Shown here piece after piece: positions 24,620-33,563 of a DNA stretch of 64,000 nucleotides. This DNA comes from Candidatus Hydrogenisulfobacillus filiaventi. GTDB lineage: Bacteria > Bacillota > Sulfobacillia > Sulfobacillales > R501. Each line of letters opens with the position of its first letter. Position 1 is the stretch's first letter. A program made the translations under genes and the position numbers. A model generated the notes under the pieces. It made no database searches. It worked only from the letters and a program-made list of their open reading frames with translations, and had not been told where the DNA came from. Location of the stretch: NCBI GenBank assembly GCA_902809825.1, contig LR778114.1, positions 868,001-932,000 of the forward strand, written 5' to 3'.

Positions 24620-26014
24620 ATGACACAATTAGGGTTGGCGCGCCTGCAGTTCGGCGTGACCACCGTCTATCACTTCCTGTTCGTGCCGCTGACCATCGGA
24701 ATCTCCTTCCTCATCGCCATCATGGAAACCCAGTACTACGTGACCAAGAAGCCGGAGTACCGGCAGCTGGCGCAGTACTGGGGCAAGCTGTTCCTCATCA
24801 ACTTCGCCATCGGCGTCGTGACCGGCATTCTGCAGGAGTTCCAGTTCGGGCTCGACTGGGCCAACTACTCCCGCTTCGTGGGCGACATCTTCGGCGCCCC
24901 CCTGGCGGTGGAGGCCCTGCTGGCGTTCTTCATGGAGTCGACTTTCATCGGCGTCTGGGTCTTCGGATGGGACCGGGTGTCGAAGGGTGTGCACCTGGCC
25001 GCCATCTGGCTGGTCGCCCTCGGCACCTCGCTCTCGGCCCTTTGGATCCTGACCGCCAACTCCTTCATGCAGGAGCCGGTGGGGTACGTCATCGCCCAGC
25101 ACAAGGCCGAGATGGCGAGCTTCGGGGCCCTGCTGGCCAACCCGCAGTTGTGGCGGGAGTTCCCGCACGTGATCATGGCCTCCTGGTTGACGGCGTCCGT
25201 GTTCGTCCTGGCGGTCAGCAGCTACCAGATCCTCAAGAAGCGCAACGTGGAGGCCTTCAAGCACTCCTTCCGGCTGGCGGCCATCGTCGGCGCCATCGCC
25301 TCGGTGCTGGTCATCGTCATCGGCGACATGCAGGCCTCTCACCTGCGGGTGTCGGAGCCCATGAAGCTGGCGGCCTCGGAGGCGGTGTTCAACACCACGG
25401 GGCAGCACGCGCCCTGGAAGGTGTTTGCCATCGTCAACGGCAAGACCGAGCACAACTCGGCCGTGATTGAGATTCCCGACATGCTGAGCCTCCTGGCCTA
25501 CAAGAGCACCACGGGGTCCATCGAGGGCATCAACCAGATCCAGGCGCAGTACGTCAAGAAGTACGGGCCCGGCAACTACGTGCCGCCGGTGGCGCCGGTG
25601 TTCTACACCTTCCGCCTCATGATCCTGGCCGGCACCTTGATGCTGATCATGACCTGGTGGGCGCTCTTCCTGCTCAAGGGGGACCGCTACGTCAACCGGC
25701 CGCGTTTCCTGAAGCTCATGGAGTGGACCCTCATCCTGCCGTACCTGGCCAACATCTCCGGCTGGATCATGACCGAGGTGGGCCGCCAGCCCTGGGTGGT
25801 GTACGGGCTGCTGAAGACGGCCGACGGGGTCTCGCCGCCGGTGACGGTGCCCGCGGGTGACATTGCCTTCTCGGTCATCGTCTTCACCCTGACCTACGGT
25901 CTCATGGCCGGCTTCGCGGTCTACCTCTTCCGCAAGTACGCCGACACCGACCTCGGCCCGGCGACCGCGGAGGGCGAGGTGGCCGAAGGCGCCGCCTACA
26001 CCCGCGTGGTCTAG
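24620..26014 (+). CDS. cydA: Cytochrome bd oxidase subunit I
   Basis: A 464-residue membrane protein, the heme-bearing subunit of the quinol:O2 oxidoreductase. His18 in TTVYHFLFVPLTIG is the heme b595 ligand, FPHVIMASWLT carries the b558 histidine, the proton-channel glutamates are in AVEALLAFFMESTFIG, and the GRQPW quinol motif is in TEVGRQPWVVYG. The Q-loop is of the short type. ATG 24620 follows GGAGGGAGGG. First gene of cydABDC; works with CydB. Confidence 0.96.
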   Translation: MTQLGLARLQFGVTTVYHFLFVPLTIGISFLIAIMETQYYVTKKPEYRQLAQYWGKLFLINFAIGVVTGILQEFQFGLDWANYSRFVGDIFGAPLAVEALLAFFMESTFIGVWVFGWDRVSKGVHLAAIWLVALGTSLSALWILTANSFMQEPVGYVIAQHKAEMASFGALLANPQLWREFPHVIMASWLTASVFVLAVSSYQILKKRNVEAFKHSFRLAAIVGAIASVLVIVIGDMQASHLRVSEPMKLAASEAVFNTTGQHAPWKVFAIVNGKTEHNSAVIEIPDMLSLLAYKSTTGSIEGINQIQAQYVKKYGPGNYVPPVAPVFYTFRLMILAGTLMLIMTWWALFLLKGDRYVNRPRFLKLMEWTLILPYLANISGWIMTEVGRQPWVVYGLLKTADGVSPPVTVPAGDIAFSVIVFTLTYGLMAGFAVYLFRKYADTDLGPATAEGEVAEGAAYTRVV

Positions 26015-26040
26015 GCCGCGTAGAGAGGAAGGGAGCGGCA

Positions 26041-27060
26041 ATGACGCTACAAGCCCTATGGTTCATCCTGGTGGCGGTCTTGTTCATGGGCTTCTTCTTC
26101 CTGGAAGGCTTCGACTACGGGGTAGGAACCCTCCTGCCCTTCCTGGGGAAGACCGACAACGACCGCCGGGTCATGCTGAACACCATCGGTCCGGTGTGGA
26201 ACGTCAACGAGGTGTGGCTCATCACCGCCGGTGGCGCGCTGTTCGCGGCCTTCCCGGAGTGGTACGCCACCATGTTCAGCGGCTTCTACCTGGCCCTGGT
26301 CCTGATGCTGCTGGGCCTCATCGCCCGCGGGGTGGGCCTGGAGTACCGCAGCAAGGAGAGCACGGCCGGCTGGCGCAAGTGGTGGGACAGCCTGGTGTTC
26401 GGCGGCAGCGCGCTGCTGGCCCTGCTATGGGGGGTCGCCATCTCCGACCTGGCCCACGGGCTGGCCATCAACGCCCAGTTCAACTACGTCGGCGGCTTCT
26501 TCGGGCTCCTGTCGCTGTACTCGGTCTTCGGCGGCCTCACCAGCCTGGTGGTCTTCGCCCTGAGCGGCGCCCTCTACCTCCGCATCCGGACCGAGGGGGC
26601 GGTGCGCGACGCCGCGGACAAGGCTATCCCCAAGCTGGGGGCGACCGCGACCGTGCTGCTGGGCCTCTACCTCATCTGGACCAGCCAGCAGCTGGGCGGC
26701 GCCGTGATGGCGCACTGGGGCGTGCTGGGCGTGACGGTGGCGGCCCTGGCCTGGCTGGCGATGCTCTCCGAGCGCTTCTTCTTCAACGCGAAGAAGCCCG
26801 GATGGACCTTTGCCATGCAGGGCATCTCTATCGCACTGGTGACGGCGGCCATGTTCATCGGGCTTTTCCCTGATGTCATGATCTCCACCATCAACCTGAA
26901 GTACAGCCTGACCATCAACAACGCGGCGTCCAACCCGTACACCCTGGGCGTCATGACCATCGTGGCCCTGGTGATGGTGCCGATTGTGCTGGCCTACCAG
27001 ATCTGGGTACACTGGATGTTCCGGAAGCCCGTCAGCGGACAGATGCATCTCGAGTACTAA
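26041..27060 (+). CDS. cydB: Cytochrome bd oxidase subunit II
   Basis: A 339-residue membrane protein with about nine helices. The N-terminus WFILVAVLFMGFFFLEGFDYGVG and the segment GPVWNVNEVWLITAGGALFAAFP are diagnostic for CydB. It carries no covalent heme ligand of its own but completes the bd oxidase. ATG 26041 is 27 bases behind cydA, with GAGAGGAAGGGAG before it. Length is typical. Confidence 0.96.
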   Translation: MTLQALWFILVAVLFMGFFFLEGFDYGVGTLLPFLGKTDNDRRVMLNTIGPVWNVNEVWLITAGGALFAAFPEWYATMFSGFYLALVLMLLGLIARGVGLEYRSKESTAGWRKWWDSLVFGGSALLALLWGVAISDLAHGLAINAQFNYVGGFFGLLSLYSVFGGLTSLVVFALSGALYLRIRTEGAVRDAADKAIPKLGATATVLLGLYLIWTSQQLGGAVMAHWGVLGVTVAALAWLAMLSERFFFNAKKPGWTFAMQGISIALVTAAMFIGLFPDVMISTINLKYSLTINNAASNPYTLGVMTIVALVMVPIVLAYQIWVHWMFRKPVSGQMHLEY

Positions 27061-27072
27061 GGTGGGGGGATC

Positions 27073-28791
27073 ATGGACCGGCGCTTATGGACCCGGGTGA
27101 AGCCCGCGCGGTGGCTCCTGGCGATGGTCATCGGCCAGGGGGTGCTCAATGGGGTGCTTGTGGTGCTGCAGGCGTGGTTCATGGCCCAAGCGGTGGCCCA
27201 GGTCTACCTGGGCCACCGCCCGCTTTCTGCGGTCAGCCCCGATATTTACGGGCTGCTGGCGGTGGTGGCGGCTAGGGCCGTGGTCGCCTGGGGCGCCGAA
27301 CGGGCTGGCCTGGCAATGGCCCAGCGGGTGCAGGCGGAGGTGCGCCGGCAGATCATGGAGGCCGTGGTCGGGCGGGGGCCCGCCGCCATGACGGCGGGGT
27401 CGGGCGGGGATGTGGCCGCCATCGCCCTGGACGGCGTGGAGGCGCTGGAGGATTACCTGGCCCATTTCCTGCCCCAGGTGGTCTTGAGCGTGGCGGTGCC
27501 GGTGCTGGTGGGGCTGGCGGTGCTGTGGCAGGATCCCTTGTCCGCCCTTATTCTTTTCGTGACCGCGCCCCTCATCCCCATCTTCATGGTGCTCATCGGC
27601 CGGCAGGCGGAGGCCACCAACCGGCGGCAGTGGGAGCTGCTGTCGCGCCTCTCGGCGCACTTCCTGGATGTCCTGCAGGGGTTGACCACCCTGGAGCTTT
27701 TTGGACGGGCCCGGCGGCAGGAGGCCATCATCGCCGACGTCAGTGACCGCTACCGGCGGGCGACGATGAAGACCTTGCGCATCGGGTTTCTGTCCTCCCT
27801 GGTTCTGGAGCTGTCGGCGGCCCTGAGTACCGCCATCGTGGCGGTGGTCATCGGGATCCGCATGGTGGGTGGCAGTCTTCCCTTCTTTCCCGGGTTCTTC
27901 GTGCTGCTGCTGGCACCGGAGTTCTTCGCTCCCCTGCGGGCGCTGGGCACCAACTATCACGCCGGCCTGAGCGGGCGGACCGCCTTGGAGCGCATCTTTG
28001 GGGTGCTGGACCAGCCGGTGCCGGAGCCCGGCCGGCGGCGGCCCCCCGAAGGGGCGCCGCTGACGGTGCGCCTGAACCACCTGAGCTATGCCTACGGTCC
28101 CGGGGATCCGGTCCTGCGGGACGTGTCCCTGTTCCTGCCCCCGGGCCGGCACCTGGCCATTGTCGGCCCCAGCGGGGCCGGGAAGAGTACCCTGCTGTCG
28201 GTGCTGATGGGCTTTGTGGTGCCGGGACCCGGGCAGGGGGAGGTGGCCGGGGTGGACCTGGCCGAGCTGGACGGCGACTGGTGGCGGCGGCAGGTGGCCT
28301 GGGTGCCGCAGCGGCCATACCTGTTCGCCGGCACCGTGGCCGACAATATCCGGCTGGGGGTCCCTGACGCCCCCCGGGAGGCGGTGGAGGAGGCAGCCCG
28401 CCTGTGCCGGGCCGACGCCTTCATCCGGGCGCTGCCCCAGGGCTACGATACCGTCATCGGCGAGCGCGGCCTGACCCTCAGCGGGGGGGAGGCGCAGCGC
28501 ATCGCGCTGGCCCGGGCGGTGCTCAAGGATGCCCCGGTGGTGTTGATGGATGAGCCCACCGCCAACCTGGACCCCGAGACGGAAGGGGTCCTGGATGAGC
28601 TGCTCGAGCGCTGGCGGGACCGCACGGTGGTGGTGGTGGCCCATCGCCTCAACACCGTCCGCCATGCCGACTGGTTGCTGGTGATGGATGGCGGCCGGGT
28701 GGTGGAGAGCGGGACGCCGGAGTCCCTGGCCCAGCGGCCGGGGCTCTACCGGCAGCTGCGCATCGCGTACGCCGAGGGGGTGGGGTCGTGA
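27073..28791 (+). CDS. cydD: ABC exporter subunit CydD, cytochrome bd assembly
   Basis: A 572-residue half-transporter with six N-terminal membrane helices (about 1-310) and a C-terminal ATPase: Walker A GPSGAGKSTLL, signature LSGGEAQRIALARAV, Walker B VVLMDEPTANLD, and the H-loop histidine in VVVAHRLNTV. With CydC it forms the heterodimeric exporter needed for bd oxidase assembly; thiols (cysteine, glutathione) have been reported as substrates and heme has been discussed. ATG 27073 is 13 bases after cydB; its end overlaps cydC by four bases. Confidence 0.94.
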   Translation: MDRRLWTRVKPARWLLAMVIGQGVLNGVLVVLQAWFMAQAVAQVYLGHRPLSAVSPDIYGLLAVVAARAVVAWGAERAGLAMAQRVQAEVRRQIMEAVVGRGPAAMTAGSGGDVAAIALDGVEALEDYLAHFLPQVVLSVAVPVLVGLAVLWQDPLSALILFVTAPLIPIFMVLIGRQAEATNRRQWELLSRLSAHFLDVLQGLTTLELFGRARRQEAIIADVSDRYRRATMKTLRIGFLSSLVLELSAALSTAIVAVVIGIRMVGGSLPFFPGFFVLLLAPEFFAPLRALGTNYHAGLSGRTALERIFGVLDQPVPEPGRRRPPEGAPLTVRLNHLSYAYGPGDPVLRDVSLFLPPGRHLAIVGPSGAGKSTLLSVLMGFVVPGPGQGEVAGVDLAELDGDWWRRQVAWVPQRPYLFAGTVADNIRLGVPDAPREAVEEAARLCRADAFIRALPQGYDTVIGERGLTLSGGEAQRIALARAVLKDAPVVLMDEPTANLDPETEGVLDELLERWRDRTVVVVAHRLNTVRHADWLLVMDGGRVVESGTPESLAQRPGLYRQLRIAYAEGVGS

Positions 28792-30563
28792 AGCCGCTTA
28801 AGCCGTTTATTGCCCAGGTGCTCCGGTTCCGGGGCTGGTTCGCGGGGTCGCTGGCCGCGGGCTATTTCACCGTGGCCACCAATATCGGCCTGCTGTTCAC
28901 CTCCGCCTACCTGATCTCGAAGGCGGCCCAACGGCCCAGCACCATCCTCCTGCTCTGGGTGCCGATCGTGGGGGTGCGCTTCTTCAGCACCGCCCACGGC
29001 GTGGGGCGCTATGTGGAACGTTACCTCTCCCATGAACTCACCTTCCGGGTGCTGACCGACCTGCGGGTCTGGTTTTACCGCCAGGCGCGGGCCATGGGGG
29101 TGGGGCTGCGGCTCAACCTGCACTCGGGCGAGCTCCTGAGCCGGGCCATGGCCGACGTCGACACCCTGCAGAATCTGTACCTGCGGCTGCTGGCGCCGCC
29201 GTTGATCTTTTTCCTCACCCTGGTCACGGTGATCGGGATCCTGGTGCCCCATGGGTGGGGCCTGGCCCTGACCCTGACCGTCTTCCTGCTGGCCGCGGGC
29301 CTGGCGGTTCCGTTATGGGCGGAGGTGCGTAGTCGGGAGGCCGGGCGTGACTGGCTGCCCCTGCGCGCCCGTCTCAGCGCCCTGATTGTCGATACCGTGG
29401 GCGGACTCGGGGACCTGACCGCCTACGGGCAGGCCCGGGCCCAGCTTGCGCGCCTGGAGGCCCTCAACCGCGAGCAGGGCCGGTTGCGGGCCCGCGGGCA
29501 GTCGACCAGGGCGCTGTCGGCCGGGCTGCTTACCCTGCTCAGCCTGGGTGCGGCTTGGGCCCTGCTCACGGAGGGGATTCCGCTGGTGGAGGCGGGCCGC
29601 CTGCCGGGGGTGCTGCTGGCCTCGGTCACCCTGCTGGGGCTGGCCTCCTTCGAGGCGGTGCAGCCGCTCCCGCTAGCTTTTCAGTACCTCTCCCAGAGCC
29701 GGGAGGCCGGCCGACGCTTGCAGGAGCTGACCGCCGGCGCCCCTCCGGAACCGGCCGACGGGGTGCGGGTGCGGTGGGAAGGGGTACCCGCCCTGGAAGT
29801 GCGGGGGCTGGGCCTCCGCTACGAGGAGGCGCGCTGGGCGCTCGAGGGGGTCGATCTGGACCTCCGGCCCGGCCGGCGGGTGGCGGTGGTGGGGCCCACC
29901 GGCTCCGGCAAGAGCAGCCTGCTCTCGGTGGTGGCCGGCCTGTGGCCCTACCAGCGCGGGGAGGTGCGGCTGGGCGGCCATGAGCTGCGCCGGCTGGACC
30001 CCGGCTCGCTACATGCGGCCCTGGCAGTGGCCGAGCAGCGCCCGCACCTGTTCAATACCACCCTGCGCGAGAACCTGCTCCTAGCCGACCCGGATGCTGA
30101 TACCGCCGCCCTCGAACGGGCCGCCCGGGTGGCGGTCCTGGATGAGGTGGTGGCCCGGCTGCCGGAGGGCTATGATACCCCCATCGGCGAACAGGGCGCC
30201 CGCCTGTCGGGCGGCGAGGCCCGGCGCCTGGCGGTGGCGCGGGCGGTGCTGAAGGGGGCGCCGGTGGTGCTCCTGGACGAGCCGACCGAGGGGCTGGACG
30301 CCACCAACGCCGGGCGCCTGATGCAGCGCCTGCTGGAGTGGCTGGGGCCCCGGTCCCTGCTGCTGGTGACCCATCTGCTGACCGGCCTGGAGGCCATGGA
30401 CGAGATTGTGGTGCTGGATCAGGGCCGGGTGGTGGAGCGAGGAACCCAGGCCGAGCTCCTGGCCCGCAACGGCTACTACCGGCGCCTGTGGGAGAGCCAG
30501 CAGCAGCGCCTGGGGGACGTGACGGACGGGCCGGAGAGCGTGGCCGCGCCCGCCCTGGGCTGA
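28788..30563 (+). CDS. cydC: ABC exporter subunit CydC, cytochrome bd assembly
   Basis: A 591-residue partner of CydD with the same six-helix plus ATPase plan: Walker A GPTGSGKSSLLS, signature LSGGEARRLAVARAV, Walker B VVLLDEPTEGLD. The N-terminal FTSAYLISKAAQRPS is typical of CydC. GTG 28788 overlaps the cydD stop (GTGA), so translation is coupled. Last gene of the operon; a strong hairpin follows before the convergent cell-surface gene. Confidence 0.94.
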   Translation: MKPLKPFIAQVLRFRGWFAGSLAAGYFTVATNIGLLFTSAYLISKAAQRPSTILLLWVPIVGVRFFSTAHGVGRYVERYLSHELTFRVLTDLRVWFYRQARAMGVGLRLNLHSGELLSRAMADVDTLQNLYLRLLAPPLIFFLTLVTVIGILVPHGWGLALTLTVFLLAAGLAVPLWAEVRSREAGRDWLPLRARLSALIVDTVGGLGDLTAYGQARAQLARLEALNREQGRLRARGQSTRALSAGLLTLLSLGAAWALLTEGIPLVEAGRLPGVLLASVTLLGLASFEAVQPLPLAFQYLSQSREAGRRLQELTAGAPPEPADGVRVRWEGVPALEVRGLGLRYEEARWALEGVDLDLRPGRRVAVVGPTGSGKSSLLSVVAGLWPYQRGEVRLGGHELRRLDPGSLHAALAVAEQRPHLFNTTLRENLLLADPDADTAALERAARVAVLDEVVARLPEGYDTPIGEQGARLSGGEARRLAVARAVLKGAPVVLLDEPTEGLDATNAGRLMQRLLEWLGPRSLLLVTHLLTGLEAMDEIVVLDQGRVVERGTQAELLARNGYYRRLWESQQQRLGDVTDGPESVAAPALG

Positions 30564-30580
30564 CGACGGCTTTACAGCAA

Positions 30581-30610
30581 CGCCCGGGATCCCCGCAGGG
30601 ATCCCGGGCG
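30581..30610. terminator. Hairpin between convergent cydC and surface-protein gene
   Basis: A 13-base perfect stem (CGCCCGGGATCCC with GGGATCCCGGGCG) and a CGCA loop lies between the two converging genes. No T-run follows on either strand, so it may end transcription weakly or stabilise 3' ends. Confidence 0.5.
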
Positions 30611-30629
30611 TCCGCTTGGCGGGCCCGGT

Positions 30630-31550
30630 TCAGCGGGCCAGCAGGCGCCGCCGGTTCCAGGCATAGAGCGAGCCGCCGCCGCCGAGCAGGGTGAGTCCGC
30701 CCAGCAGGCTGCCCCAGAGGCCGACCCCGGTCTCCACCGAGGTGGCGCCGGCCACATCCGAGGCCTTGGTGGCTGCGTGCGCGGCGGTGGGATCGGCCGA
30801 GGCCGACACGCTGCCGCTGCCGGTGCTGGAGGTGCTGACCGTGGCGGCCGGGGTCTGCGCCGAGGCGCTGCCCTCCACGGTGGCCTGGCCCTGCCCGCTG
30901 GCGGAGGGGGTGGACGCGCCCAGACCGCCCAGGGCGCCGGTCAGGCCGCCGGTGATCCCCCCCAGGCTGCCCGTCACGGTGTGCAGCAGGCCGCCGGTGG
31001 TGTTGAGCAGCTGGCTGGTGGTCTGACCCGCCAGGCCGCCGACCGCCCCTACGGTGCTGGTCAGATTCTGGGCGGTGTCGGAGACCGCCCCGGTGACCGC
31101 CGGGACCGCGCCCAGGGTGGTGTTGAGCACCGCATCGCCGGTGGAGCCCACGGCGTTGGTCAGGTTACCGACGGTGCCGACTTCGTTGCCGACCGCATTG
31201 ACGGCGGCCGAAGTGGCGCCTTCCGCCGCCGAGCCGACCGTGGAGACCACACCGGGAACGGTGGACACCACACTGGAGGCCACCGGGCCCACCACCGGCA
31301 CCTGGGAAACGGTGGAGGCTACCGGGGTGGTGACGGCGGAGGTGAGGTTGCCCACCGTGTTCACGGTGGTGTCGACGGCGGACTGGGCGGTGGAGCCCAC
31401 GGTGCTGGTCAGGGAGCCCAGCGTATCGGTGAGGGCGCCGGTCAGGGAGCCTAAGGGACCGCTGGAGGCGAAGGCGGGGGTGGCGGCCAGGGTGCCGGCG
31501 GCCACCACGGCGGCGGGCAGGACCGTGTAAAGACTGTGGCGCAGTTGCAT
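30630..31550 (-). CDS. Secreted low-complexity surface protein, probable sortase substrate
   Basis: A 306-residue protein with a Sec signal (LPAAVVAAGTLAATPAFA, cleavage after AFA). The body is a long Ser/Thr/Val/Gly-rich repeat of units like GNLTSAV and STVGSTAQSAVDTTVNTVG. The end has SVETG, a hydrophobic stretch (GLWGSLLGGLTLLGGGGSLYA) and a basic tail (NRRRLLAR), the layout of a cell-wall sorting signal although the motif is not LPxTG. It lies 40 bases behind a sortase gene in the same direction, so I infer it is that sortase's substrate. ATG 31550 is preceded by AGGAGG. Confidence 0.72.
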   Translation of the reverse strand: MQLRHSLYTVLPAAVVAAGTLAATPAFASSGPLGSLTGALTDTLGSLTSTVGSTAQSAVDTTVNTVGNLTSAVTTPVASTVSQVPVVGPVASSVVSTVPGVVSTVGSAAEGATSAAVNAVGNEVGTVGNLTNAVGSTGDAVLNTTLGAVPAVTGAVSDTAQNLTSTVGAVGGLAGQTTSQLLNTTGGLLHTVTGSLGGITGGLTGALGGLGASTPSASGQGQATVEGSASAQTPAATVSTSSTGSGSVSASADPTAAHAATKASDVAGATSVETGVGLWGSLLGGLTLLGGGGSLYAWNRRRLLAR

Positions 31551-31590
31551 ATCTGGATTCCTCCTGTTCGGATACAGCTGACCCCGCCGG

Positions 31591-32643
31591 CTAACCGGCG
31601 GGGGTGAGCGACCAGCCGGCCAGGGCCAGCCGGCCGGAGCCGGCGGGCCGCGTCGCCAGGCTGACGGTGTAGTCGCCGGTGCCGTCCGGCCCGGTGACCT
31701 CCAGGGTGGTTGTGAGCCGGGTCCCGGTAATGCGGGTGCCGTCGACCGTCTCCCGGATGTCGGCCGGGGCCAGGTAGCGGACCACCCGTCCCTTCCAAAG
31801 CGGTCCCAGCACCGCCGGGCTCAGGTGAGGGGCCAGGCGGGCCCACCAGCCGGCATTCCCGGCGGCGGCGATGTGAACGCCCGCCAGGAAGAGGGTGGTG
31901 GTGGCGGAGGCGGCCGACAGGGGCGCGTTGCTGGCGCTCCAGGTCGGGGAGGGATGGCCCTCGACCGCCAGGGTGCCCATGGGCAGGTCGTTGGTGGCCA
32001 GGGTCAGCCCCTGGGCCCGCACTGCTGCTGGAATGCCAGCGGCATGGACCGCGAAGCCGCCCGGCCAGGCTGCCGGCGGCAGGCCGTGGGCCAGCCGGGT
32101 GGTGGCAGTGAGGTCGGCGTAGACCAGGAAGCGGTAGGGGGTGAGGTAGAGGGCGTTGAGCGGCCAGCACGCCACCAGCAGCAGCTGGGGATGATGAGCG
32201 TTGCGGACCGGACTGCCCTCCCGCACCACCTCCGTGCGGCTGACCCGGAAGGTATAGAGCCGGTCCGGGGTGCGGATGAGGACGCGGCTGCCCTTGTGCA
32301 GCCGGTTGAGGTGATGGAACCAGGTCACGTCGTGACCGGCCAGCACTGCCGTGCCGGTCTGCCCCGGCCAGACCGACGTCGGCAGATGGCCGACCGCCCG
32401 ATCCAGCTGGGCGTTGCCGGCTCCTTGCACCACTGGGGCCACCAGGCGGATGGCCGGAATCTCGATCTCCTCGCGCAGGCCCTGAGGCCAGCCGGCACCG
32501 GCGAGCGGGGGCAGGGCACCCAACAGGGACCGGCCCTGCCACCAGCTCCGCAGCAGGAAGGCCGGGAGCGTCGCCAGCAATCCAATCCCTACGACGATTA
32601 ACCCCAACGCCACAATGCGGGTTGCATGGGCATAGACCTTCAC
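31591..32643 (-). CDS. Sortase with C-terminal extension
   Basis: A 350-residue sortase: N-terminal membrane anchor (RIVALGLIVVGIGLLATLPAFLL), then the catalytic barrel with His in AVLAGHDVTWF, Cys in LLLVACWPL and Arg in LTPYRFLVYADL, in the right order. It attaches proteins with a sorting signal to the cell wall. Beyond the Arg, about 145 extra residues of unknown fold follow, with a beta-rich end (TTTLEVTGPDGTGDYTVSL); most class D/E sortases end soon after Arg. GTG 32643 (AGGTGTGATTCT upstream) is preferred; GTG 32697 is a longer alternative. Confidence 0.85.
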   Translation of the reverse strand: MKVYAHATRIVALGLIVVGIGLLATLPAFLLRSWWQGRSLLGALPPLAGAGWPQGLREEIEIPAIRLVAPVVQGAGNAQLDRAVGHLPTSVWPGQTGTAVLAGHDVTWFHHLNRLHKGSRVLIRTPDRLYTFRVSRTEVVREGSPVRNAHHPQLLLVACWPLNALYLTPYRFLVYADLTATTRLAHGLPPAAWPGGFAVHAAGIPAAVRAQGLTLATNDLPMGTLAVEGHPSPTWSASNAPLSAASATTTLFLAGVHIAAAGNAGWWARLAPHLSPAVLGPLWKGRVVRYLAPADIRETVDGTRITGTRLTTTLEVTGPDGTGDYTVSLATRPAGSGRLALAGWSLTPAG

Positions 32644-33090
32644 AGAATCACACCTCACACCGGGCCGGATGCTGCGCAAGAAGAACGTTTCCGGCACTCA
32701 TGTTGCATGAAGTGCTTCCTTCCCGGATAAAAAATTTTCGACAAGAGACGGGAAGCATGTCGAATCGTGATCGCCGGAAACCGGCGCGGGGCGCGGGTTA
32801 CCGGTCGGTGGGCGCCTCGATATGTCGAAATATGGCGAATAGCGCGGAGAAGATGGAACCATCGTCCGCCCGCTCTGAAAGGGGGAAGCGAAAAACACGA
32901 TGCGGAGATGAGGGAGGCAACACCGCAACAACGTCAGGGTCTTTCGCAAAACACGCAGGGGAAAACCCGGGAGCGGGAAAATCCCGGAAAGCGGGCCGGA
33001 ACCTTCCTGGCAGCAACGTCCCGGCCCGGTCCGGATGCTGTCCGGGAGCGTGGCCGCCGTGGGGGGCGCGCCGTCACGGTTTTCACCGGC
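32644..33090. other. Gene-poor stretch with 10-base tandem repeats
   Basis: About 450 bases contain no convincing gene on either strand. It is less G+C-rich than the genes around it, with A-runs (AAAAAATTTTC near 32729). A tandem repeat ATATGTCGAA-ATATGGCGAA lies at 32820-32839 and an inverted repeat CGACA...TGTCG near 32740-32763. These may be control sites for the divergent sortase and small-ORF genes. No known riboswitch was recognised. Confidence 0.4.
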
Positions 33091-33119
33091 TTGGCGGCGG
33101 CCGGCGGGCTTTCTAATAT
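33091..33119 (+). promoter_or_regulatory. Promoter of the 71-residue ORF
   Basis: TTGGCG at 33091-33096, a 17-base spacer and TAATAT at 33114-33119, 33 bases before the ATG. A good sigma-A type promoter. Confidence 0.65.
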
Positions 33120-33152
33120 CGGGACGAACACCAGGCGGGGAGGAGGGACAGC

Positions 33153-33368
33153 ATGGAGGGCCACGGCTATCGCTGGCCCACCCCGCATGAGATGGTCCAG
33201 GCGGCCGCCCGCCATCATGTGCGCCCCGGCAGCCGCTTGGCTTATGCCTGGGCGCTGCGCGAACTGGGGGTCCCCCGGGCGGCCCTAGCGGAACTGTTGA
33301 TCGGGCACGGCTTCCCGGCCCCCACCGCCCAGGCCTATGCCCGCACTGTCTGGCAGAACGAGCCCTAG
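33153..33368 (+). CDS. Small protein of unknown function
   Basis: A 71-residue protein with ATG 33153 after GGGGAGGAGGGACAG, framed by its own promoter and terminator, so it is very likely real. Sequence is helical with Ala/Arg/Leu-rich repeats (RLAYAWALRELGVPRAALAELL) that could form a small helix-turn-helix-like bundle. No cysteines and no membrane helix. No family recognised. Confidence 0.75.
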   Translation: MEGHGYRWPTPHEMVQAAARHHVRPGSRLAYAWALRELGVPRAALAELLIGHGFPAPTAQAYARTVWQNEP

Positions 33369-33383
33369 CCGCCGTCCTTCCTG

Positions 33384-33407
33384 CCCGCCCCCGGGGCGGG
33401 TTTTTTT
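33384..33407 (+). terminator. Rho-independent terminator after the small ORF
   Basis: CCCGCCC, a three-base loop and GGGCGGG, followed by seven T. Sixteen bases after the stop codon. Confidence 0.88.
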
Positions 33408-33456
33408 ATGCCCTGCCCCCCGGCTGCCGTCAGGCGGACGGGTACGCCGGCGGAGG

Positions 33457-33475
33457 ATGGAAGTAAATGGAAGTA
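33457..33475 (+). repeat. Tandem repeat ATGGAAGTA x2
   Basis: Two exact copies of ATGGAAGTA start ten bases apart (33457 and 33467), one helical turn, in the control region of the dcw cluster. Could be an activator site; nothing else supports it. Confidence 0.4.
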
Positions 33476-33563
33476 TCGCCCGGGAAACGGTAACAAAAGG
33501 CAGGAAAAAATCCGGCCCGGGAAAAGGAATCCGGCCGGCCGACCGCGAATTGCAGGGGGCGTA

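Noticed and set aside
32700-33150. A cyclic-di-GMP riboswitch, prompted by GGGTTACCGGTCGG near 32796
   Set aside because: The other conserved halves of the GEMM motif (CACAGGGCAAACC, GGGACGCAAAGCC) are absent on both strands.
32622-33288. Two plus-strand frames (164 and 173 residues) in the gene-poor stretch before 33.15 kb
   Set aside because: Low-complexity Arg/Gly/Pro peptides, no ribosome site, they overlap each other and run through the promoter and start of the 71-residue gene.
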